A DNA stretch of 64,000 nt from Merzomyia westermanni (lineage: Eukaryota > Arthropoda > Insecta > Diptera > Tephritidae): positions 105,068,994 to 105,132,993 of the forward strand of contig OX465291.1 of the NCBI GenBank assembly GCA_949987695.1, in the 5' to 3' direction. The translations under genes were made by a program, and so were the position numbers. Positions 10,769-22,239 of the stretch are shown here, piece by piece. Position 1 is the first letter of the stretch. Each line of letters begins with the position of its first letter. A model generated the notes under the pieces. The model was not told the origin of the DNA and did no database searches. It saw nothing but the letters and a program-made list of their open reading frames with translations.

Positions 10769-11856
10769 CGGCCTCGGGCAAGGGTCCCTCCATTGATGAA
10801 CTCTGTATTAGAATCAACAGTTACCTCCATGACATTTCCAGCTTCTTCACCGAGTGTGATCTGACCCTGTCTCCGACTAAATCTACGGCGACCCTGTTTA
10901 CTACATGGAATGCGCAGATGGGGCAAGAGTTAAATGTCCACGTTGATGGAGTACCTCTACCTACTGTCAACCACCCAAAAATCTTGGGTGTGAAATTTGA
11001 CAACGGCCTCACCTTCGCTGGTCATGCCACCGCAATAGCCTCAAAGGTACAGAGCCGCAATAAGATCCTCAAGTCACTGGCCGGAAGTACTTGGGGAAAA
11101 GACAAAGAAACATTGCTTGCTACATATAAGGCTATTGGCCGGCCGGTTATTGACTATGCTGCGCCTATATGGTCGCCCAACCTTTCTGACACCAACTGGA
11201 GGAAATTGCAAGTCTGCCAAAACACCGCCATCAGAACTGCTACGGGATGCCTGCTTATGTCATCTGAGTCTCACCTCCATCAAGAGGCAAAATTGCTCAA
11301 TGTTCAAGAGCACGCGGAACTCTTGAGTAGACAGTTCCTTCTGAACTGTCATAAACCTAGTCATCCAAACCGACATCTTTTGGATGTAGCACCGCCCCCC
11401 AGAGACATAAGGAGACATCTCCGTAAGCATTACGATGAGATCCGGCATCATATCTCTTTGCCGTTTGATCTGCGGAACCATAGACGGGCTCTAAATGACC
11501 TCCACACTGAGTCGGTAGACAGATCCCTCAGATCTCGGCCTGTGAATCCCGTTATTAATATTCAACCACCTGAATTGGCTGAAGAGGAGCGTGTACTTCC
11601 GAGGGAGACTAGAGTCATACTAGCACAACTTCGCTCTGGATATTGTAATAGGTTAAACTCTTACTTATCCAGACTGAACCCCAACATACCAAATACATGC
11701 CCTGCATGTGGTATGACCCCTCATGATACCATACATCTCTTTTCCTGTTCAGTTGAACCCACTCTTCTAACACCCACATCACTCTGGTCCAACCCTGTGG
11801 AAACTGCGCGTTTCCTCGGACTTCTGTTAGAAGAGCCTGATGACAATTTAGAGTGA
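10738..11856 (+). pseudogene. LINE reverse transcriptase, C-terminal part
   Basis: It contains YADDCTITASG, LSPTKSTATLFT and the thumb (KILGVKFDNGLTFAGHA ... RPVIDYAAPIWSP). A C-terminal CPACGMTPHDTIHLFSC forms a CCHC-type motif, as in Jockey-like elements. The open stretch from 10918 to the stop at 11854-11856 is uninterrupted. No RNase H follows, unlike the LOA-like LINE at 33870-36745. Confidence 0.9.
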
Positions 11857-11907
11857 TCGAGCCCATTGGGCAGGGGAAGCACTGTTAACAACAACAACAA
11901 CAACAAC

Positions 11908-11920
11908 ATGACGACTTACT
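11908..11920 (+). repeat. 13-bp target-site duplication, right
   Basis: Identical to 7827-7839. It follows the (AAC)n tail of the LINE. Confidence 0.95.
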
Positions 11921-13028
11921 TAATTCAGATAAGTTAGAGGCCACTGGTATAGTTTCTGTTAAACAGAAGTATAAGAGAGCATATGCAGTATATTTACGCT
12001 GCATGTCAGATATGGCTACACGCCAAGCGACATACAACAAACCAGAAAATAAAACTAAAGAAAAGCTCGAATTTGAACACAGTGTCCGCCTGCCTCCATG
12101 TGATACTGAAGTTTTCAAGGGCGATTATTTGTCATGGCCAACATTTCGTGACATGTTCACGGCCATATATATCTTAAACAAACGCCTAACACCTGTGGAA
12201 AAATTGTTCCATCTGAACAATAAGACACAAGGTGAGGCAAAAGATATTGTTAAAAAATGTCCGCTCACGAATGAGGGATTTGATACGGCCTGGAGAAATT
12301 TATGCGAGAGATACGAAAACAAACGTATCTTAGTGAATTCGCAACTCCAAATTTTGTTTAACTTGAAAAAGGTAGAGACTGAGTGTGGTAGCGCGATTAA
12401 CACCCTTCAGCGCGAAATAAATAATTGCCTTTCGTCCCTGCGAAGTCATATAATTTACACTTCGAACTGGGATGCAATTATAACGTATTTGTGTTCGACG
12501 AAATTGCCGGAGAGTACGCTTGGTCTATGGGAGCAAAGCATAGACCACAAAGTGGAAATATCCAAGTGGGAGGATATGGACAAATTTTTGCCCAACCGCT
12601 TCCAGACATTCGAAACAGTGTCCAGGTTCATAGGGAGTTCTTCGAAAGTGCAAAAAGCGCAAAGTACGCGGAATGCCAACGAAACCCCTGCCAAAAGACT
12701 TGGTACATACCAAGCAAATGTGACTAAACTACTGTGCACAAAGCGCAAATCGAATGCCCACAGATTACGAAACTGTCCCCGTTTTCTCAAATTAACTCCG
12801 GTGGAGAGAATTAATTTTGTCAAATCCACCAAGGGCGGTTTGATCTGCCTATCCCCAGGGCATACTGTGGCGAAGTGCACCAGTTGTTACGACTGCAACA
12901 AGTGCCACTCTCGACATAATATGCTCCTGCATGCGGAGTCTCTTCAGACGCAGGCAACCACCAGCCCTGCCTCAACTTCAAAACAGCACAAAAGAGACGG
13001 GAAGCTGAAAAATCTGTTTTGGCCGTAA
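11921..13028 (+). pseudogene. BEL/Pao gag, main part
   Basis: Continues the gag interrupted at 7839. The frame reads through MATRQATYNKPENKTKEKLE and a DUF1759-type capsid region (VRLPPCDTEVFKGDYLSWPTF, LNNKTQGEAKDIVKKCP). The C-terminal Cys/His cluster (CLSPGHTVAKCTSCYDCNKCHSRHNMLLH region) is typical of BEL/Pao gag and binds RNA in relatives. It ends at 13026-13028 and overlaps the protease frame, suggesting the usual gag-pol arrangement or a frameshift. No stop interrupts 12003-13025. Confidence 0.9.
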
Positions 13029-13190
13029 ACCGAAATGTTAAATCCTGCCATGTGCATTCAAGTGCAGGTGTGCTGCTAGGGACAGCTCGAGTAACCATTC
13101 ATCATAATGGTACAGACTTCCCAGCAAGAGCACTGATTGATTCTGGTTCAGAGTGCTCGTTTATGAACGACTCAAACGCAGAATCAATTT
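13019..13190 (+). pseudogene. BEL/Pao protease
   Basis: FPARALIDSGSECSFM contains the aspartic protease triad as D-S-G. This enzyme cleaves the polyprotein in BEL/Pao elements. After about 13190 the protein homology moves to the frame of the RT ORF (LKRRINLPAKRM onwards), so one frameshift interrupts the domain. Confidence 0.8.
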
Positions 13191-14838
13191 ACCGGCAAAA
13201 AGGATGCATGCTCATGTTTCGGGCATCACTAATGCCGTGTCCGCTCAAGTCAAGGAGGCATCCAATATTGAACTCCGTTCACCAGTGGACCCTTGCTTCA
13301 GCTCAACAACATCAGTGCTAATTCTAGCCAAGCTAACTGGGAATCTGCCATCCTGTCATATCGACGCTACGACTATGCAGGCATTCCCAGACTTAGTTTT
13401 GGCAGACAAGCGATTTTATATCAACGAGGAAGTTGATATCATACTTGGCGGGGACGTATATCCGCAAATTATATTGAGTGGGCTGAAAAAGAATCTACTT
13501 AGTACACTTCTCGCCCAAGAAACGGTGTTCGGTTGTATATTAACCGGGCGCGTAGAAGCACCGAATCCAACCAGAAATATAGTGTCCTTTTACAGCGAAG
13601 TTGCTTTGGACAAACAGCTTACAGCGTTCTGGGAGTTGGAAAATCTGCCCAGAAATGAAAGCACAAACGCAGATGACAAGTACTGCGAAGATTTATATAG
13701 GGAAACTACAAGTCGTAGAGAGGATGGGAGATATGTCTACTCTCTTCCATTCAGACAGGACTACCCAGATAAGATAAACATAGGAGGGTCTCTTAGGCGG
13801 GCGTGTTCACAATTTTTTAGAAATGAGACGCGGTTATCAAAGAACCCGGAATTAGGCATCGAATATATGAGGGTCCTGTCTGAATACGAGACATTAGGGC
13901 ATATGCGAAAAGTTAATAACATTGTACCAGCCGATTCGGCGGACAACTACTTTTTGCCCCATCATGCCGTAGTAAAGGCGGAGAGTACCACCACTAAGGT
14001 ACGCGTCGTATTCAATGCGTCGAGCCCAACGGCAAATGGCACAAGTTGGAACGACATTCTCCTGCCAGGCCCAGTACTTCAGTCAGATCTTCCAGTACTT
14101 ATACTGCGATGGATATATCGCTTCGTTTTCAGTAGTGACATCGAAAAGATGTATAGGCAAATTTGGATGAGCGATGATCACGTCAAATTTCACCGGATTG
14201 TTTACAGAACATCGCCTCAAGCACCCATAAGCCTTTACGAGCTGAAAACGGTCACTTTCGGGGTTAATTGTGCGCCTTATCTGGCAATTAGAACCCTTTT
14301 GCAACTAGCAGATGAAGTAGAGAGTTCTCACCCTACAGCATCTAGCATACTAAGGGAAGGCATGTACGTAGATGAGGTACTAGCGGGGGGACACACACTC
14401 GCCTCGGCCATTAATGCGAGGAATGAGATTCGCCAAGTCTTACTCACCACTGGCTTCCCACTACGGAAATGGACTTCGAATGCTGAGGAAATTCTCAACG
14501 ACATCCCAATATCGGATCGGCTGACCGAGAACTTTCTGGCATTCGAAGATACCAGCACCGTTAAGGCATTTGGCATAAGATGGAAAGCCCATTCAGACCT
14601 GTTTTACTTAAAAGCAGGGTCACTAGAAGAAAGTGAAAAGTTGACAAAACGAGCGATTCTATCCGCCATCGCCAGACTCTTCGACCCTTTAGGATGGCTT
14701 ACACCAATGGTCATTGTGGCCAAAATTTTGATGCAGAACATCTGGTTAGAGGGCACCGATTGGGATGACCAGTTTCGTCCAATACATTGGAACGATGGCA
14801 AAACTTCAGACATCAATACCACGAAATCGACAAAATAA
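13191..14838 (+). pseudogene. BEL/Pao reverse transcriptase with altered YVDD
   Basis: A long frame covers the rest of the protease (DIILGGDVYPQI) and the RT. Motifs include YFLPHHAVVKAESTTTKVRV, VVFNASSP, FSSDIEKMYRQIWM (first catalytic Asp) and VTFGVNCAPYLA. The catalytic box reads YVDEVLAG (14365-14376) in place of the family's YVDDVLAG, so the third catalytic Asp is Glu. The frame continues into the connection region (IARLFDPLGWLTPMVIVAKI) and ends at 14836-14838. The Glu substitution would be expected to disable or weaken the polymerase. Confidence 0.9.
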
Positions 14839-15300
14839 GGATACCACGATGGGTAAACTTTTCACCAGAAGATGAGGTCGAAATACATGGATTCTGCGAT
14901 GCTTCGGAAAAGGCATACGCTGCAGCTGTCTGCGAGTCAAAATGAATGATGATATCTTCGTGAATCTACTCCTTGCCAAAACCAGAGTACCACCAGTGAA
15001 GACCATCTCACTTCCGCGTTCGGAACTTTGCGGAGCAGTACTGTTAGCGGAGATGATGGAATCAATATTCCGAAACATCAAACTTTGACCAGTGAAACAA
15101 TATCTATGGACGGACTTCACCATCGTTTTGTCATGGGTTAGGAAACCATCCTGTTCCTGGTCAATATTCGTCGCACACAGGATTACAAAAAGCATCGACC
15201 AAGCCGGCAGCAAGGACTGGCTTCATGTCAACTCGGAAACGAATCCAGCAGACTTAGGAAGCAGAGGACTACCGGCATCGGATCTGGTCGACAATTCTTT
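14839..15300 (+). pseudogene. BEL/Pao RNase H, broken
   Basis: Translations in two frames show EVEIHGFCDASEKAYAAAV and LPRSELCGAVLLAEMMESIF, hallmarks of BEL/Pao RNase H, followed by LWTDFTIVLSWV. A single base shift near 14940 and a TGA near 15088 interrupt it. RNase H removes the RNA template during reverse transcription. It is non-functional here. Confidence 0.8.
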
Positions 15301-16889
15301 GTGGTGGCAGGGACCTTCTTGGCTACAAGAAGACAATTCCCAATGGCCAGTACAAGACAAAGAGTGTCATACATCAACGCAAAAAGAAATCAGGATTCTC
15401 GACCGGTTTTCGAATTTACCGAGGGCTTTGAGGGTACTATCATATGTTATGAGATTCTTTCGAAGAACTCATCCCAAGACAAAAGCTTCCTTTCAAGAAA
15501 AATCGTGCCTAATCTCATCCGATGAGATCAAGACCACGACGCATCTCTTGATCAAACTGTATCAGAAGCAACATTATAATGAGGAATATGTAAGCTTGAA
15601 GAAGGGACAGGTTATCGATAGGAAAAGCGATATATTGCCACTCAACCCGTTCATCGACAAAGATGATATTATTAGGGCGGGTCGTCTTGGAGCGTCTCAA
15701 GAACTCGCTTATAGCAAGCGCCACCCAATCATACTGCCGTACAATTGTAGGTTGACGCGTCTGACTGTACAAATGATACATAAAATCTACCTCCATGGGG
15801 AAAACCAACTAATGCTCCGTCTCATCCGCACCCAATACTGGATTCCGAATGTCAAGAACATGATTAGGGCCACCACCCATATATAAAAAAAGGGCGCAAA
15901 CCCAACTGATGGGTACCCTTCCTTGCGAACGCACTACGTTCACCCGCGCGTTTACCAATACCGTTGTGGACTTTGCCGGGCCTTTCGACATTAAAAGTTA
16001 CCGCGGTAGAGGATGTCGACTATCAAAGGGCTACGTTTGCCTCTTTGTTTGTTTCACGACTAAAGCGATCCATCTGGAAGCGACCAGTGATCTTACTACC
16101 CCATCCTTTCTAGCAGCTTTTTCGCGTTTTATCGCTAGACGAGGATGCCCGAGAAACATTTACTCCGACAATGGTACTAATTTTGTCGGAGCTTCACGAT
16201 CATTAAGATCTGAATTTAAGGCCTTTATCTCGGAAGCCCGAGATAAGACAATTTCCAAATATAGCCATCAAGCCATGACATCGCATTTTATTCCGGCCCC
16301 GGCTCCACACATGGGGGGACTCTGGGAGGCGGGAGTGAAGAGCTTCAGAAGCCACTTCAAGAAGTTAGCCTCGCCTCATAAATTCACGCATGAGGAATTC
16401 CACACGCTATTGTGCCGGATTGAGGCATGCCTCAACTCGCGGCCACTTAGTCCAGCCTCAAATGAGCCCGCGGACCTGGAGCCATTGACCCCTGGGCACT
16501 TCCTGACAGGAAGTCATCTCCTGGCTCCGCCAGAACCCGAGGTAAATGAGAGGCCTGCCTCCATTATCAATAGGTGGCAGAAGCTCAAGGCTATTCATCA
16601 AACCTTCTGCAGGCGATGGAAAGTGGAATACTTATCCGAACTTCAAAAACGAGTGAAGTGGAAGCATCCGAAACAAAATATTAAGGTGGGGGATCTCGTT
16701 GTTATCCAAGAAGGCAACTTGTTCCCGAACGAATGGAGGCTCGGCCGAGTTACCAACGTACACCCCGGCGAAGATAACCGAGTGCGTGTAGTGGACCCCG
16801 AGAAGGGTCAGATCAGAAGACCGTTGGTCAAGCTGATTCTGCTCCCTATAGAGGGAATGGCTGGCGAGAGGCCCGGGGCCTCATCTTAA
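15301..16889 (+). pseudogene. BEL/Pao integrase
   Basis: 15092-15886 carries the H2C2-type zinc domain (HPIILPYNCRLTRLTVQMIHKIYLHGENQL), ending at a stop. 15909-16889 is the catalytic core: VVDFAGPFDI (first Asp), NIYSDNGTNFVGA (second Asp) and PHMGGLWEAGVKS (Glu), a complete DDE triad. The C-terminal domain carries DLVVIQEGNLFPNEWRLGRV and ends at 16887-16889. One stop separates the zinc domain from the core. No 3' LTR was recognised downstream. Confidence 0.9.
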
Positions 16890-17350
16890 CCCTCCCCTTC
16901 CATCACCTCCCAGCCGTTTTGACCGCCCCTATCCCAAAAATGTTCCACCCTTCACTCGCTACCCTTAACGAGGACACCATAAAGCCTACCGCAGAAGGGC
17001 GAACCTTTCTGCCACAGAAAAGGGTAACTCCTCTCGAGAACGAGGCTACAGAAAACCTAACGCAGAAAAGCGAACCAATCTGCCACTGAAAATCTGCCCA
17101 TCTGCCACGACAAGTTAGTAGCAGATGGTGCCACCCTCGTACACATACCCCCATCATATACGTAAACAAGGTAACACTCCAAATAAACAATATTTTCCAA
17201 ACGTAGAAACCCAACAAGCAAAGTAAACTTAAAATAAATCTTTAAAAGGCTTTCGGAAATAAGTATCAAGCTTACAAAATTCAGATTTTTCGTTTATAAA
17301 ACATTTGAAAATAAACGGTGTTTAATTAAAACGACACGTTGATAAAAGGC
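16890..17350 (+). other. 3' flank of BEL element, LTR not identified
   Basis: Starts with GC-richer sequence containing repeated TCTGCCAC(A/G/T) and AACCTA(A/C)CGCAGAA-like blocks, then turns AT-rich. A 3' LTR matching 6850-7261 was looked for and not seen, so the element is probably 3'-truncated or the 5' repeat belongs to another element. Confidence 0.5.
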
Positions 17351-18850
17351 TTATTAATTCAAACCTATAAAAAGAGTTTAAAGAAAGCTTTCTAAAAGTT
17401 TTTTTTAACTTTATTCAAACCATATTTTGTCTATTATTTAGCTATTGCAATAAAATAAATCACTGAGTTCTAGTCATACATTGAATCCTGCAACTTAAAA
17501 CAACTATGACCAGTTTTCTGAAGTGGTTAAGATGCAGCCACGACCAATGTCTTCTCGCCGTCATTCTCATGCAAAATCCTTTTTTGAAAGGAATTGGAAA
17601 TGTTTTAAGTTGAAAAGAAAAATTGACAAATATTTTTTCCTGAATTTTTGTAAACATTTGCCTTTCACTTTCAAGTAAAAATGATTGATAACAGTTTTTT
17701 CTTGAAGTTCATAAAATCTTTACTTGAAAATTTTAAATAATTTAAAAATGAAAAGGCTTACATATCGCTTATTGTAGCCAATTTACTATAAAAACAATTA
17801 GGAAAATGCTTGTTGGGTGCACATATATATCTATGTAATTTTTTTTTTTTTCAAATATCCCTGAGAAAAATTAAATAACATAACTGACTTACCCTCTTTC
17901 TACGGTGTACATCCTATACCGTCTAACCCACCTGTCCATTGGCGCGTGGGTGTCTTGCCGCCTTCCTTGCACTACATATCGCAATTATTCACGTACCTGA
18001 AAGTAGGACAAACATTAGTATATTCCAAGGGGATGTACATCTATATATGCAACAACAACGTCAATATTCATCTTCAGCCGACAAAATCGTTAGGTAAACC
18101 ATGATATGGCGAACGTGAAGTGAATTTTGGTAATTGTTACCTTGAGGAGACAACTACTAAAACACGTCCGAAATTATCGGAAAAGGTATCAAAGGACGCG
18201 TTTTGACCTCGGTAACAATAATCCGGAAGCGGACTTTCGAGTTTTGTCTCAGTGAAGAGATATTTGAAATCAATGTTGGAAATTTTCTGTCATTTCATAT
18301 GGTTGTTGTGACCACAGATTAGGGTGTTCTGAAAGGTGCAAAAGGTGTGTTCTGCGCAGAAATACTGTGGACCGCGTAACCAGTGTTGGACCGTCTAAGG
18401 GTTATTTTTTTGAAGCGCGACGATGTTCTTTCTATTTCACCCACGCCTACAAACTACAATTTAATGGTCAATTATAACGCTGCTGCGAACTTTACCTTTG
18501 CCATCACTACTCCCCACAATGATCATCATTTTGATTTTTAATTAAAATTAAGCAATTTATTTTGTTCGAGATTGTAGAAGTGTAAGAAAACTTTTAGCAA
18601 GATGAAATGATACCTTTAGGAAAATATCTTAAATGTTAACAGACTGCCATTGCTGAATTTTTATTGATACCCAATTTAATTAAATTATTCAAGTATGTAA
18701 ACTAAATAGAATGTGTCGCTAATGTAACCAAACAATACATCTGAACGATAGTAATTATGATTTGACACATACGTTCGCTTTATATCTCGACGTTGAACAG
18801 TAAGCCAGAGAGTTTGTTTATAATGTGATAAATATGTATCAGGGTTCACG
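17351..18850. other. Non-coding stretch, nothing recognised
   Basis: Short open frames only. 18090-18430 has a different, more GC-rich texture (GTTACCTTGAGGAGACAAC, GGTATCAAAGGACGCG). It looks like part of a dispersed dipteran repeat, but no second copy is in this window. Confidence 0.4.
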
Positions 18851-18860
18851 ATTGAATTTA

Positions 18861-19310
18861 TCAATCGTCGATGGTATATTCTGGTAGCTTCTCATAGTTT
18901 TGCTTAGTTGACTCGTGGTCAGTATCTACTAGTAAAACAGTATTCGAATAACCCATAGCAACCTGAGGTATTTTCATATTATCTAGTTTGGGGACTTCTT
19001 TAGGGACAGTGGACGACTTTGGAACTCGCCTATTCCTAATTCCCCAGGTGGGAGAAGCACTCCATGCGATTAAGGTAAGGAGAAGCACTCCATGCGATTA
19101 AGGTATCGTCATACATACTTACATATTTGCTTCGCCGGTCTTCTTGTTTTGCCCAAACAGAAAGAGAACGCCAAGCTCGTTGACGATAAGACTAAAAGTA
19201 GCGCCACAATATACGTTTCGTCCGCCACGTCCTTGAATGTCAAAAAAATGTTGATTAAACGAGGTACCACCATGTCATCCTTTGGCTCAGATTATCTATG
19301 CAATCATACA
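18861..19310 (-). pseudogene. RCC2-like (RCC1-repeat) gene fragment
   Basis: Reading leftward, about 19310-19105 gives VVPRLINIF and, one frame over, NVYCGATFSLIVNELGVLF, an RCC1-type repeat. It ends at ATAT|GTAAGT, a good splice donor. After only about 30 bases, 19063-18861 reads LIAWSASPTWG and VPKSSTVPKEVPKLDNM followed by QVAMGYSNTVLLV and KLPEY, close to the C-terminus of animal RCC2 as I recall it. RCC2 acts in mitosis and Rac signalling. At least one repeat and the intron body are missing, and a roughly 30-bp tandem duplication (about 19049-19105) sits at the junction. A pseudogene or rearranged fragment is more likely than a working gene. Confidence 0.6.
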
Positions 19311-19372
19311 AAATTGTGAACTGTCGTGTTTGGTGGGACTTGGTATCAGATGCGTCTTAGAAAAACAAAAGA

Positions 19373-20252
19373 ATGCTGAGCATGAATCGTCGTGGAATCA
19401 ATAACGTACCTACAATGACAACACAATCACCGATGGACGAAAGCAGTTGGAAAAACATAAGTGTTGCCGACAACTCTTCTCTTTTGAATGGTTCGGATTG
19501 GATTTCAATGAATGGAATGGATTTCAATTATATGCCACTTAACCTTAAAAAATGTAAACACATGAGTTTTTCGCGTGGAATTTCTCAGCCGGCTTCCTAT
19601 ACTATTAAAAATTATATTCTTGAGCAAGTGTAGGATTTTGTTGACCTGGGGGTTACTATGGACTATAAACTCAGTTTCAACCGCCATATTAACACAACAG
19701 TCAATAAGGCTAGAGGTGTCCTAGCATTCGTTAAACGATGGTCTAAAGAATTTAGCGACCCTTATGTAACTAAAGCCCTCTTCACTACATTAGTCAGACC
19801 GATACTTGAATACGGTTCTATAATTTGGAACCCGCGTTACCAGGTTCATGTAGATCGCCTAGAATCAGTTCAAAAACAATTTTTACTATTTGCCTTAAGA
19901 GATTTTCATTGGTATCTCTTGTATAATGCTATACGAATCGTTTAAAACTCATTAATCTGCACACACTTTCTAGTCGGAGGGAAATGCTTGGAACTATTTT
20001 TAAATTATGATTAAATTGCTAAATGGTTCACTATCCAGCCCATTTCTTCTAAGTGAAGTGAACTTCAATGTACCGTCTCGTCCTTCAAGGCATTTTAAAC
20101 CTCTAGTCTTAAAACAGTGCCGAACCAATTTTCAGTTAAATGAGCCTTTTCGCTGTTTGTGTCAAGATTATAACTGTCTTTCTGGTAGATTTGATATTTC
20201 AGACTCGCTTTTCAGCATAAAAAAATCAATTATTTCTATCCTAAATTCATAG
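19373..20252 (+). pseudogene. LINE reverse transcriptase C-terminal remnant
   Basis: 19373-19660 reads MPLNLKKCKHMSFSRG and VDLGVTMDYKLSFNRHI. 19658-19945 gives KARGVLAFVKRWSKEF ... KALFTTLVRPILEYGSIIWNP, the thumb and connection region of Jockey/CR1-like LINEs. 20007-20252 carries the C-terminal tail to a stop. Only the part after the catalytic core is kept, as expected from 5' truncation. The frame is broken at 19631 and after 19945. Confidence 0.75.
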
Positions 20253-20316
20253 CTACTAATTGTTTCTTATTCTTTGACTTCTATATTAACTTCTAACAAT
20301 AATTTTATTCTGTTAA

Positions 20317-21021
20317 CTAGTTATTTCTTAATGTATAAGCTATCCTATAGATCTGGACGATTAACAAACCAAAGCCTTTCAACGACTCGGCACGAACGAA
20401 TAATCCGCGCGTTATGCGGATGCGCCCCTCGCGCCGGTCGGGCGGGATATGGTTTGTAATCCGTTTGGGAATTATTATTATATCACCCGAAAACTTCGGT
20501 ACCATAATGTCCAGCGTCGACATATCGATGGACTTACTCCAGTTTGGCTGCTCTTGCAGCTGTTCGACTTCGCGCTGCAGGCTCAAAATTTCGCGCTGCT
20601 TTTTCAATTTAACAGTTTTGCGGTCCAGGTTGTCTAACTTTACCACATCGGCTAAGCAAGCACTAGCGATAGGAGCAGCATTAGATGTGCTGGTAGTGGC
20701 AGCCATAGTGGTAGTGGCAGCAACGCTATAAATGGTGGCAGCGGCGGTGGTAGCGGCAGTAACAGCGGTAGAAAAAATGGCAGAGGTGACGGCAGTGGCA
20801 GCAGTGACAGCAGTAGTAAAAGTTGCAACAGGAACATCAGTGGCAGCAGTAGTGACAGCAGTTGAAGTGTTGGAAGCATTCGATGATGTTCCAGTAGTAA
20901 TTCCAACCACCTCATCGCAAAGCACTCGCAGCTGTGCCACCGTTGCGGTCCTCGGAAAATCTATGGCAGCCCTTGTCAGGATTTCCATCAAGTTTTCTCT
21001 TACGTTGACGTTGTCCGGCAT
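20317..21021 (-). pseudogene. LTR retrotransposon gag N-terminal region
   Basis: From an ATG at 21021 the frame reads MPDNVNVRENLMEILTRAA, a SAP-like segment. It continues through a long Ala/Thr-rich low-complexity run, a short coiled-coil (KKQREILSLQREVEQLQEQ) and DIMVPKFSGD. That last motif begins the capsid region of many Ty3/gypsy gags. Beyond it the expected capsid is lost, so this is a 5' gag fragment. The start could lie slightly upstream at a TTG (21084), but the ATG is preferred. Confidence 0.6.
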
Positions 21022-21094
21022 CTTGCAGTTTTCCCTTAAAATTTCTTTTGTTTTTTGTTCGCGAATGTGTTCTGTGGGTAACAACCACTTCTGA

Positions 21095-21340
21095 TGAGTT
21101 GTAAAAATCGAGATGCCTCTGTTATTTCCCGATAAGAATAAAAGATACTTTTCCGCGTGTGTCTCGTTTTCTTATTTTTTCAGGAAGTCCATTTTCCTTT
21201 TTCCCATTCTCTTTCCTTTCTTTTCTCTAAAGTTGTCATATGAATCTAAAGTTGCCATATGAATAACCAGTGTACAAGGTTGCCATGCAACTAAATAAAC
21301 TTAGCTTTAGACGTACACACATATCTTACACTATTGTTTT
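21095..21340. other. Non-coding stretch
   Basis: Contains a short duplication of TCTAAAGTTG(T/C)CATATGAAT at about 21226-21263. Nothing else was recognised. Confidence 0.4.
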
Positions 21341-21490
21341 TTATTTTTTTTAAATAATCACTTTTAATTAATTATTAAAAGTTTTTAATTGAATAGAGTA
21401 GGAAAAATGTTTAGAGAGAACCGCCATAGCTTTTCTTATAGATCCATTTCGGAAGCTGCTAAGCTTCTTCATCAGAGAAATTTAAATGAA
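21340..21490 (-). repeat. Repeat family X, copy 1, with hammerhead-like core
   Basis: Shares TTAATTAATTATTAAA, ATAGAGTAGGAAAAATGTTTA, GCCATAGCTTTTCTTATA and GATCCATTTCGGAAGCTG with other X copies (32020-32197, 47545-47660 with 51700-51810, 53081-53184 with 58642-58750). The minus strand carries CTGATGA, an invertible stem and GAAA at 21475-21447. It has no protein. It may be a non-autonomous Penelope-like derivative. Confidence 0.65.
21447..21475 (-). ncRNA. Hammerhead ribozyme-like core, repeat X
   Basis: On the minus strand: CTGATGA, one base, stem GAAGC, loop TTAGCA, stem GCTTC, one base, GAAA. This fits the conserved CUGANGA - stem II - GAAA core of hammerhead ribozymes. Stem I, stem III and the cleavage site were not resolved by eye, so activity is not established. 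A second copy at 58743-58715 keeps the same stem. Confidence 0.4.
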
Positions 21491-22230
21491 TATTTAAATA
21501 CTCACAGCCGGTTTCACGATAGATATTTAAATAAAAAATAATTTTTTATCGGAATTTTATATGAAATTCAACAGTGGAAAAAATTAATTTTCCTTTAATT
21601 GCTTCGTAAAACTGGCTGTCAGAATATTGATTGAAGAGAAAATTAAAATGTCGGACGGCTTTGTTAACTGAACGATTGCAGCCCGAATACTGAATTGTTT
21701 TCTTTTTTGTTCGCGTATGCATGTATCGACAATTTTAGAGGGTAGACTAGTATGAACAAGACCACGAAATTCTAGTTAATGAACTAGAATGTTTACTAAC
21801 CAGTTTGGCAGTTGACCGGAGGGTATATATATACGTTTACAATGAAAGGTAATAGAAATTCATGTGTATTACTTTCTTATTTAAATGAATGAAAGTTACT
21901 TATGTGCAATGCGTTAGCAAAATAAATCCATATGTTTATATTTATAATTTACTTATTCGTTGCCGGCATCAGGATCCAGGTGGTTGCTTGTTGAAGTTGT
22001 ATATATATTTGTTTGTGTATGATATGATGATTAAGAGAGGGAAACTCACCGATGTACCCACTTGTATAGACACCAGCTTTTATAGACGCCCGATATGGCA
22101 ACCTCGAGCTCTCCTTCCAGCGAGTTCGAAACCGGGTTGCCACGGTAAGTGTGCTCAGTGCTTCATTTTCAAGGGCACAAGTCCCTGCCATCGACTCGCA
22201 TCATTAGTGCTACTGGACGGTTTCGGTTTG
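21491..22230. other. Non-coding stretch, nothing recognised
   Basis: AT-rich. A perfect palindrome-like ATATTTAAATA motif recurs around 21490-21535. No gene was seen. Confidence 0.4.
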
Positions 22231-22239
22231 CCTGGCGAT

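Larger units (their letters stand above)
7840..11907 (+). mobile_element. Near full-length Jockey-like LINE inserted in BEL gag
   Basis: A 4068-bp non-LTR retrotransposon bounded by a perfect 13-bp TSD and ending in an (AAC)n tail at about 11887-11907. Order: short GC-rich 5' UTR, Cys-rich N-terminal region with a 2A-like motif, endonuclease, RT, and a C-terminal Cys/His motif. It is inactive: there are frameshifts in the N-terminal and endonuclease regions, a TAA stop at 9701-9703 and a frameshift at a C run (10715-10721). The perfect TSD suggests moderate age. Related pieces lie at 1488-2540, 31174-31870 and 35890-36017. The Jockey assignment is by eye from the RT and C-terminus. Confidence 0.9.

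Noticed and set aside
20732..21094. Plus-strand open frame rich in Val/Ala (120 codons)
   Set aside because: It is the antisense shadow of the Ala/Thr-rich gag region on the minus strand, created by (GCN)n-like repeats.
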